A stretch of DNA of 19,121 nt, taken from Actinomycetota bacterium (GTDB taxonomy: Bacteria > Actinomycetota > Actinomycetes > S36-B12 > UBA5976). Shown piece after piece: positions 14,043 to 19,121 of the stretch. The position numbers and the translations under genes are program-made. Numbering within the stretch: position 1 is the stretch's first letter; every line of letters begins with the position of its first letter. Where the stretch lies: assembly GCA_017853815.1 (NCBI GenBank), contig JAFMIT010000021.1:1-19121 (forward strand). The letters run 5' to 3'. The notes beneath the pieces were generated by a model that saw nothing but the letters and a program-made list of their open reading frames with translations, ran no database searches and was not told where the DNA came from.

Positions 14043-15146
14043 ATGGCGCTAGAACCTCGTGAAGCAATCTCGGCATTGTCTGCAACTTTGTTGACGGTCG
14101 AGAAGGTCATGAATCTCGAGAATATGCGCGTCGAAATCGCAGATCTCGAAGCCCAAGCCTCAGTTCCAAACCTGTGGGACGACCAAGCGCACGCCCAATC
14201 CGTGACTTCACGGTTGTCGTTTCTGCAGGCGGAGTTGAACCGAGTCGTCTCCTTGCGTCGACGCCTTGATGATGTTGTCGTCTTGCTCGAACTCGCAGAA
14301 TCCGAAAACGACGCAGACTCCATCGCCGAAGTTGATCGAGAACTGATTGTGCTTGATCAACTGGTCAGCGAAATCGAAGTACGAACCTTGCTCAACGGCC
14401 CATACGACGCTCGCGAAGCGCTGATCACGATCCGCTCAGAAGCGGGAGGTGTCGACGCGGCTGACTGGGCCGAAATGCTGCTTCGAATGTACTTGCGCTA
14501 CTGCGAACGACATGGTTGGTCCACTGAGGTGTACGAAACGTCGTACGCGGAAGAAGCAGGAATCAAATCGGCAACGTTTGCGGTGCACGCTCCTTATGCC
14601 TACGGCACTCTGTCCGTCGAGCAGGGAACCCATCGACTGGTTCGAATCTCGCCGTTTGACAATCAGGGTCGACGTCAAACCTCGTTCGCCGGAGTTGAAG
14701 TCATTCCTGTCGTGGAACAGGCGGACTCAATTGACATCCCTGAAGATGAGATTCGCGTCGATGTCTATCGCTCGTCAGGTCCAGGCGGCCAGGGCGTCAA
14801 CACCACTGACTCGGCTGTTCGGCTGACGCATATCCCGACGGGCATTGTCGTCTCGTGCCAGAACGAGCGCTCACAGCTCCAAAATCGTGCCACTGCCATG
14901 GTCGTCCTCCAAGCGAAGCTGCTTGAGCGCACTCGCCAAGAAGAACAAGCCAAGATCGATGCGCTCAAGGGTGATTCGGCGGGATCGTGGGGAACGCAGA
15001 TGCGCAACTACGTCTTGCATCCGTACCAAATGGTTAAAGACGCACGCACGGAGTACGAGACCGGCAACACCTCAGCAGTGCTCGATGGTGAAATCGATGA
15101 ATTCATCGAAGCGGGCATCCGCTGGCGCAAGTCCACACAATCTTGA
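14043..15146 (+). CDS. prfB: Peptide chain release factor 2
   Basis: 367 residues, full length. RF2 reads UGA and UAA stop codons in the ribosome and triggers peptide release. The stop-codon recognition tripeptide SPF lies at 203-205 (in RISPFDNQGRRQTSFA), which marks RF2 rather than RF1. The catalytic GGQ lies at 248-250 in SSGPGGQGVNTTDSAVR, followed by HIPTGIVV. The N-terminal coiled-coil domain and the AGGVDAADWAEMLLRMY segment are typical. The gene is one unbroken frame, without the in-frame UGA and +1 programmed frameshift that regulates RF2 in many bacteria. The start matches the family N-terminus but has no visible ribosome binding site. It leads the ftsE-ftsX-smpB neighbourhood in the usual actinobacterial order. 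Confidence 0.97.
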   Translation: MALEPREAISALSATLLTVEKVMNLENMRVEIADLEAQASVPNLWDDQAHAQSVTSRLSFLQAELNRVVSLRRRLDDVVVLLELAESENDADSIAEVDRELIVLDQLVSEIEVRTLLNGPYDAREALITIRSEAGGVDAADWAEMLLRMYLRYCERHGWSTEVYETSYAEEAGIKSATFAVHAPYAYGTLSVEQGTHRLVRISPFDNQGRRQTSFAGVEVIPVVEQADSIDIPEDEIRVDVYRSSGPGGQGVNTTDSAVRLTHIPTGIVVSCQNERSQLQNRATAMVVLQAKLLERTRQEEQAKIDALKGDSAGSWGTQMRNYVLHPYQMVKDARTEYETGNTSAVLDGEIDEFIEAGIRWRKSTQS

Positions 15147-15161
15147 CGCGATTTGCCCGAT

Positions 15162-15218
15162 TTGGCACGTTTTTAGTCTGTGTTAAAGCCCGCTTGGGTG
15201 CGTTTCCTTGCCTAGACT
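15162..15218 (+). promoter_or_regulatory. Candidate promoter region for ftsEX
   Basis: The 108-nt gap between prfB and ftsE contains two possible -10 hexamers, TAGTCT at 15174-15179 and TAGACT at 15213-15218, and a -35-like TTGGCA at 15162-15167 that lies 16 nt before TAAAGC. TAGACT would give a leader of about 30 nt that includes the AAGG site before the ftsE GTG. No combination is strong, and transcription may also read through from prfB. Confidence 0.25.
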
Positions 15219-15254
15219 GACTCCGACCCGCCCCCAACTTCCCAAGGTGCACGC

Positions 15255-15944
15255 GTGATTCGGTTCGAAAACGTAACCAAGCTCTACAAAGGAGCTAGTC
15301 GGCCAGCTTTGGACGACGTCTCAGTCGACATCGAAAAGGGAGAGTTCGTCTTCTTGGTCGGCGCCTCAGGCTCAGGCAAGTCGACTTTCTTGCGCTTGGC
15401 ACTGCGCGAAGAGCGCCCCACGTCGGGCAACATCTGGGTGGCAGGCAAAGACCTCAACAAACTTCCGAGCTGGAAGGTTCCGATGCTCCGCCGCCAGATT
15501 GGCTGCGTGTTCCAGGACTTCCGGTTGTTGCCAAACAAAACTGTCGCTGGCAACGTGGCGTTCGCCCTCGAGGTGATCGGCCGCCCGTCATCCGAGATCA
15601 AGCGGGTCATTCCGAACGTGCTCGAACTCGTTGGGCTTGAAGGCAAAGAAGACAGCTACCCCAACGAGATTTCGGGTGGTGAGCAGCAGCGCGTCGCCAT
15701 CGCCCGCGCCTTTATTAACCGCCCTGCGGTGTTGATCGCGGACGAACCGACGGGCAACCTCGATCCTGAGACATCTGTCGGCATCATGAAACTCCTCGAT
15801 CGCATCAACCGCATCGGCACGACGGTGGTCATGGCCACACACGACGTCGCCATCGTGGACCAGATGCGTAAACGAGTTATCGAAATTGACACCGGCCATG
15901 TCGTTCGCGACCAGGCTCGCGGCGTTTACGGAGCAGGTGCCTAA
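15255..15944 (+). CDS. ftsE: Cell division ABC transporter ATP-binding protein FtsE
   Basis: 229 residues, starting at a GTG with AAGGTG about 5 nt upstream. It opens with MIRFENVTKLYKG. It contains Walker A GASGSGKST at 36-44, the Q-loop region VFQDFRLLPNKTVAGNV, the ABC signature SGGEQQR at 140-146 and Walker B VLIADEPTGNLD with D163 and E164. FtsE is the ATPase of the FtsEX complex, which does not transport a substrate but couples ATP use at the divisome to activation of cell-wall hydrolases outside the membrane. It overlaps ftsX by one base (TAATG), so the two are translationally coupled. Confidence 0.97.
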   Translation: MIRFENVTKLYKGASRPALDDVSVDIEKGEFVFLVGASGSGKSTFLRLALREERPTSGNIWVAGKDLNKLPSWKVPMLRRQIGCVFQDFRLLPNKTVAGNVAFALEVIGRPSSEIKRVIPNVLELVGLEGKEDSYPNEISGGEQQRVAIARAFINRPAVLIADEPTGNLDPETSVGIMKLLDRINRIGTTVVMATHDVAIVDQMRKRVIEIDTGHVVRDQARGVYGAGA

Positions 15945-16852
15945 TGCGCGTTGGATTTGTTCTCCAAGAGGTTGGCACAGGCCTTCGTCGCAACGTGACC
16001 TTGACCGTCGCCGTCATCATTACGGTCGCCGTTTCTCTTTCGCTGTTCGGTGCGAGTTTGCTCGTCCGCGCCCAAGTCGGACAGATGAAGGACTACTGGT
16101 ACGACCGAGTAGAAGTCTCAATCTTCCTCTGCGGAGATATCAGCGACGCCCCATCCTGCTCGGATGGCGAAGTCTCTAAGGAAGAAAAAGACAAGATTCG
16201 CGAGGAACTCAACAACCTCAAGCCGCTCGTTGAAACTGTGTACTACGAATCCAAGTCTGATGCGCTCAAGCGCTTTAGAGAACAATTCAAGGATTCGCCG
16301 CTCGCAGACACGGCATCTGAGGACCAGATGCCTGAATCATTCCGCGTCAAGCTGTCCGATCCCACGAAGTTCGCAGTAATCGCCGCTGCCTTTATTGATC
16401 GAAGTGGTGTTGAAGATGTTCGTGATCAGCGAGCCTCGTTGGAGCGACTCTTCAAGGCACTGTCGGGTCTGCAGAATCTTGCGCTCGTCATCGCGGCAGT
16501 CATGCTTGTGGTCACTGGACTTCTGATTTCGAACACGATGCGAGTTGCAGCCTTCAGCCGTCGTCGCGAAACCTCGATCATGCGACTCGTAGGCGCGAGT
16601 AATTGGTCGATTCGATTCCCATTCTTGGTTGAAGCTGCGTTCGCGGCGATTCTCGGTACCGCGGTTGCCGTAGGTGCGCTCGCTGCCGGCAAGTACTACC
16701 TGATTGACCAAACTCTCGCGTCGACGTTTACGTTCACGACGTTCATTGATTGGAATGCGCTTTACGCGATTATTCCGATTCTGCTCGCGACTGGCATTGG
16801 CCTCGCGGTCGTGGCTGCTGGCATCACGCTTCGTAAGTACCTGAAGGTTTAG
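15944..16852 (+). CDS. ftsX: Cell division protein FtsX
   Basis: 302 residues. The layout is that of FtsX: a short cytoplasmic N-terminus, one membrane helix at about 20-42, a large extracellular domain at about 43-180, then three more helices (about 183-205, 225-248 and 272-297). The cytoplasmic loop AFSRRRETSIMRLVGAS that contacts FtsE is clear. The extracellular domain carries a Cys pair at 63 and 72 (FLCGDISDAPSCSDG), as in mycobacterial FtsX, and probably forms a disulfide. This domain binds and switches on peptidoglycan hydrolases or their activators. The gene immediately downstream encodes such a candidate and starts 2 nt after the ftsX stop. Confidence 0.96.
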   Translation: MRVGFVLQEVGTGLRRNVTLTVAVIITVAVSLSLFGASLLVRAQVGQMKDYWYDRVEVSIFLCGDISDAPSCSDGEVSKEEKDKIREELNNLKPLVETVYYESKSDALKRFREQFKDSPLADTASEDQMPESFRVKLSDPTKFAVIAAAFIDRSGVEDVRDQRASLERLFKALSGLQNLALVIAAVMLVVTGLLISNTMRVAAFSRRRETSIMRLVGASNWSIRFPFLVEAAFAAILGTAVAVGALAAGKYYLIDQTLASTFTFTTFIDWNALYAIIPILLATGIGLAVVAAGITLRKYLKV

Positions 16853-16854
16853 TT

Positions 16855-18087
16855 TTGGTTTCGCGCAAGCTGCTCACAACAGCGCTCACCAGTCTCCTGG
16901 TGGCGGCGTTGGTGCTGCCTGCTCAGGCTGCCGTACCGATGGCGAAAAATGGCAACCTCAACAACCAGATTCAACAAGTCGGCGAAGATCTCGATAACGC
17001 CAACGCAGCGGTCAAGAAGGCGATGAAGGAGTATCGGGAGGCAGCGAAAAACCTTCCAGCTGCCGAAGCGGCTCTTCGCAAAGCCAAATCAGTACTCGCT
17101 CGGGCGAAGGCAGCTGACGCAAACGCTCAGGGCGAATTGGTCAAAGTAACCAAAGCGGGCGACAAAGCAGAAACCAATCTCAACAAGACGCTGTCTAAAC
17201 TCGATGTGCAGAAGGTTGAAGTCACAAAACTGATTCGTTCGGTGTACCGGCAGGGCCCGATGTCGGAACTGACTATGGTGTTGTCATCAGAAACCCCAAG
17301 TGACTTCACTGCTCGACTTGCTGCGGTGAACTCGTGGACGACGAACAAACGAGAACTCATCAAACAGCTTGCCAAGACCCAGGAATCACTCAAGCAGCAA
17401 GCGAAATACCTTGCGTCGTTGCAGGCGAAGAAGCAAGAAAAGAAGCAAGCAGCCGAAGCGCTTGTGGTGGATGCGTTGACTGCAGCCAAGCGCGCTGAAA
17501 TTGCGCAAAACAAGGTCAATCGAATTGTGGCCAAACGTCAGGCAGCTATGAAGATTGCTATGCACCACCGTGCGGCAGTGAAGAAGCGCTACGTTGCGTT
17601 GAAAAAGGAACAGAAACGTCTCGAAGATCTTGCCAACAACACTCATGCGGGCGACGGGCTTTCGGGCAATGACAATTTGATGTGGCCAATCCCTGGCGCT
17701 CACATCACGCAGTACACCGGCTGGAGGACGCATCCCGTCTACGGCTACCGGTCTTGCCACACTGGCATTGACCTTGGCGCCAGTTATGGAACGCCCATCA
17801 AGTCCGCCGAAGACGGAGTCGTTGCGTATGTCGGTAACGGTGGTCCGTATGGTCGCTACACGCTGATCAGTCATGGTGAAGGCATTACGACCTTTTACGC
17901 CCACCAGTCTCGGCAATCTGTTCGCGACGGCGAAAAAGTTAAGCGCGGCGAAACCATCGGTTACGTTGGAAGCACTGGCTGGTCCACAGGTGCGCACTTG
18001 CATTTCGAAGTACGAAAAGCGGGTGTTCCGTTCGACCCCATGGGTTGGTTCGGTGGCAAGAAGTCCAAGGTCAGTTGCGTGGACTAG
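16855..18087 (+). CDS. Secreted coiled-coil M23 (LytM) peptidase, probable FtsEX partner
   Basis: 410 residues from a TTG start, with AAGG 7 nt upstream inside the end of ftsX. A signal peptide ends at LPAQA (residue 25). A long Lys/Ala-rich coiled coil covers about 32-260. The C-terminal M23 domain (about 275-400) keeps the whole active site: H302 and D306 in CHTGIDLG, H350 in TTFYAHQS, and H381/H383 in GAHLHFEV. It should therefore be an active zinc endopeptidase that cuts peptide cross-links in peptidoglycan. The coil plus LytM layout is that of EnvC, but EnvC has lost its catalytic residues and acts only as an activator. C301 and C408 could form a disulfide. Its place directly after ftsX suggests that FtsEX controls its activity at the septum. 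Confidence 0.9.
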   Translation: MVSRKLLTTALTSLLVAALVLPAQAAVPMAKNGNLNNQIQQVGEDLDNANAAVKKAMKEYREAAKNLPAAEAALRKAKSVLARAKAADANAQGELVKVTKAGDKAETNLNKTLSKLDVQKVEVTKLIRSVYRQGPMSELTMVLSSETPSDFTARLAAVNSWTTNKRELIKQLAKTQESLKQQAKYLASLQAKKQEKKQAAEALVVDALTAAKRAEIAQNKVNRIVAKRQAAMKIAMHHRAAVKKRYVALKKEQKRLEDLANNTHAGDGLSGNDNLMWPIPGAHITQYTGWRTHPVYGYRSCHTGIDLGASYGTPIKSAEDGVVAYVGNGGPYGRYTLISHGEGITTFYAHQSRQSVRDGEKVKRGETIGYVGSTGWSTGAHLHFEVRKAGVPFDPMGWFGGKKSKVSCVD

Positions 18088-18090
18088 TCT
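18085..18090 (+). promoter_or_regulatory. Candidate -10 element of smpB (short or absent leader)
   Basis: TAGTCT begins inside the stop codon of the peptidase gene and lies 9 nt before the smpB ATG. No Shine-Dalgarno sequence is visible in between. The arrangement matches that before prfB (TAGGCT, 10 nt), which is why I note it. It may instead be chance, with smpB read from the upstream transcript. Confidence 0.3.
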
Positions 18091-18099
18091 CACGCTGTT

Positions 18100-18579
18100 A
18101 TGCCACGCGAGACAGGGCGAAAGCTCATAGCCCAGAACAAAAAGGCGCGCCACGACTTCAGCATTGATGAAGTATTCGAGGCGGGCCTCGTTCTCGTGGG
18201 CACAGAAGTCAAATCTTTGCGACTTGGTCGCGCATCGCTCGTCGACGGTTTCGCGATGATTGATGGGGGAGAGGCGTTCTTGCACAACGTCCACATCCCC
18301 GAGTACGAACAAGGGACGTGGACCAACCACGAGCCAAAACGCAAGCGAAAAATGCTTCTCAACCGCGCTGAACTCCGCAAGATTTCAGCTGCAGTGTCTC
18401 GCCAGGGTTACACGCTTGTTCCGCTATCCCTGTACTTCAAAGACGGTCGAGTCAAAGTGGAAATTGGACTTGCTCGCGGCCGCAAGACTCACGACAAGCG
18501 CAATGCCATCGCGGAGCGAGATGCCACGCGAGAAATGCAAAAGGCACAAGGCCGTCGATCCAAAGGCATGTTCGCATAG
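18100..18579 (+). CDS. smpB: SsrA-binding protein SmpB
   Basis: 159 residues, full length. SmpB binds tmRNA and delivers it to stalled ribosomes for trans-translation. Characteristic segments are present: KLIAQNKKARHDFSIDEVFE at the start, AGLVLVGTEVKSLRLGRASL, AFLHNVHIPEYEQGT, the strand GYTLVPLSLYFKDGRVKVEI, and the basic C-terminal tail GRKTHDKRNAIAERDATRE that forms a helix in the mRNA channel. The gene follows the M23 peptidase by 12 nt in the conserved prfB-ftsEX-smpB order. The tmRNA gene (ssrA), often close to smpB, is not visible in the remaining 540 nt. Confidence 0.97.
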   Translation: MPRETGRKLIAQNKKARHDFSIDEVFEAGLVLVGTEVKSLRLGRASLVDGFAMIDGGEAFLHNVHIPEYEQGTWTNHEPKRKRKMLLNRAELRKISAAVSRQGYTLVPLSLYFKDGRVKVEIGLARGRKTHDKRNAIAERDATREMQKAQGRRSKGMFA

Positions 18580-18598
18580 CTCTGCCACTCGGTAGAGT
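18571..18598 (+). promoter_or_regulatory. Candidate promoter of the VOC gene
   Basis: TTCGCA (18571-18576) and TAGAGT (18593-18598) are separated by 16 nt; each matches four of six consensus bases. The -35 overlaps the end of smpB. The resulting leader of about 40 nt would carry the good AAGGAG site before the VOC start. Confidence 0.28.
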
Positions 18599-18643
18599 TG
18601 TTAGGAAGTCTTGGGAAACCAAGGCGAAAGCTAAGGAGAACGC

Positions 18644-19009
18644 ATGAAGGTCGGATACGTAGTTTTGTACGTGCAGGACGTGGACGCGTGTATGACGTTT
18701 TGGACCGACAGCGTTGGCATGGTCGAGAAGGGTCGCAAGCCGGCCGGTGACTTTTCGATCGTCAAGGTTGGCTTCGCTGACCAAGAGTTCTCGTTTGAAC
18801 TTGTTCCTTTGGAATTGATGAAGGACAACCCGCAGGGTCTTGACCTTGCAACGCCTTCGATTGCCTTCTATGTATCGGATCTCAATTCGACGCACTCAAA
18901 GCTCGCAGCGAATGGGGTGCAGGCAACAGAGCCTGGCGCCTATATGGGAATGGAAACCTTCGCTTTTTGCGATAACGAAAACCGTTGGTTCGCGGTCATC
19001 AAGAACTGA
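18644..19009 (+). CDS. VOC-superfamily (glyoxalase/bleomycin-resistance fold) protein
   Basis: 121 residues, start supported by AAGGAG with a 5-nt spacer. The two beta-alpha-beta-beta-beta modules of the vicinal oxygen chelate fold are visible: VVLYVQDVDACMTFWTDSVG then FSIVKVGFADQEFSFELVP, and PSIAFYVSDLNSTHSKLAAN then TFAFCDNENRWFAVIK. Of the metal ligands usual in glyoxalase I-like members, only E52 seems kept. The first-strand His is replaced (around G4/Y5), the second-module ligand is Ser or nearby, and the final Glu is replaced by A117. It may therefore be a metal-free binding protein or use other ligands. The substrate cannot be told. It is probably a single-gene unit closed by the terminator downstream. 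Confidence 0.85.
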   Translation: MKVGYVVLYVQDVDACMTFWTDSVGMVEKGRKPAGDFSIVKVGFADQEFSFELVPLELMKDNPQGLDLATPSIAFYVSDLNSTHSKLAANGVQATEPGAYMGMETFAFCDNENRWFAVIKN

Positions 19010-19039
19010 CGAGTCGAAGAGACGGCCGTTACGGCAAAA

Positions 19040-19071
19040 CAAAACCCCCGCGGAAGACCGCGGGGGTTTTG
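19040..19071 (+). terminator. Strong intrinsic terminator
   Basis: A perfect 14-bp inverted repeat with a 4-nt AAGA loop: arms at 19040-19053 and 19058-19071, with an A-run at the outer left, a GC-rich CCCCCGCGG core and TTTT on the right. It lies 30 nt after the VOC stop. The A-run/T-run symmetry means it could also stop transcription arriving from the right on the other strand. Confidence 0.92.
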
Positions 19072-19076
19072 TGTAG

Positions 19077-19107
19077 GTGGAGGTAGTCGCGCTTGGCAGC
19101 GCTCCAC
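19077..19107. repeat. Imperfect inverted repeat at the right edge
   Basis: GTGGAG (19077-19082) and CTCCAC (19102-19107) flank an inner hairpin GCGCT-TGGC-AGCGC (19089-19102). One strand has a 6-nt bulge, and one C is shared between the two stems. No T-run follows and the window ends 14 nt later, so I cannot say whether it belongs to an RNA gene, a gene end or nothing. Confidence 0.3.
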
Positions 19108-19121
19108 ATCCCCTCCTCGCT

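Noticed and set aside
14043..14160. RF2 programmed +1 frameshift
   Set aside because: The prfB frame is continuous with no internal UGA, so the autoregulatory frameshift is absent.
17386..18330. 314-codon open frame on the minus strand opposite the M23 peptidase and smpB
   Set aside because: It is fully antisense to two well-recognised genes, shows no family motif and has low-complexity runs mirroring the Lys-rich coil. It is a codon-bias shadow.
19072..19121. Possible tmRNA or tRNA 3' end on the minus strand, suggested by a CTCCACC-like end
   Set aside because: No TTCGA-type T-loop is found at the right distance and the hairpin loop is 4 nt instead of 7.

Overview
The window looks like a contiguous chromosomal segment from a moderately high-GC actinobacterium (Actinomycetota). 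The evidence is gene content and order: prfB-ftsE-ftsX-peptidase-smpB, an Rv3235-like gene, a DUF2505 protein, the very large (180-kDa-class) NAD-glutamate dehydrogenase, and a Tad locus in the actinobacterial order ATPase-TadB-TadC-small pilins. TTG and GTG starts and tightly overlapping genes fit this. I cannot name the genus. I see no insertion sequence, phage gene, CRISPR array, tRNA or rRNA, and no stretch over 300 bases without a gene.

Layout. Positions 1-1038, minus strand: an Rv3235-family gene cut by the window edge, preceded by a membrane-anchored LysM protein. Positions 1190-3822, plus strand: a SAF-domain membrane protein, a small acidic protein (probably DUF6912) and pruA. Positions 3844-4332, minus strand: a DUF2505 protein. 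Positions 4397-9106, plus strand: the large glutamate dehydrogenase. Positions 9255-13049, plus strand: a compact seven-gene Tad pilus or secretion operon (CpaF-type ATPase, TadB, TadC and four small pilin-like proteins, one of only 57 residues). Positions 13051-13986, minus strand: a Ppx/GppA phosphatase, convergent with the Tad operon. Positions 14043-18579, plus strand: prfB, ftsE, ftsX, a secreted M23 peptidase and smpB. Positions 18644-19009, plus strand: a small VOC-fold protein closed by a strong intrinsic terminator.

How the genes fit together. PruA makes glutamate from the proline breakdown intermediate, and the glutamate dehydrogenase deaminates glutamate to 2-oxoglutarate, so the two form a short route into the TCA cycle. 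FtsE and FtsX form the divisome ABC complex, and the coiled-coil M23 enzyme immediately downstream is its probable cell-wall hydrolase partner. PrfB and SmpB serve translation termination and ribosome rescue. The Tad operon encodes an ATPase, a two-subunit inner-membrane platform and several pilins. No CpaE-like protein, prepilin peptidase or helicase lies next to it. The SAF-domain protein 8 kb upstream could be its CpaB-like component.

The most interesting part is the pilin cluster. Its four proteins share an [DE]-x-G-[DNS] motif just before the hydrophobic helix, but only one keeps the Glu at +5 that is classical for type IV-like prepilins. No region is convincingly a wholly undescribed system.
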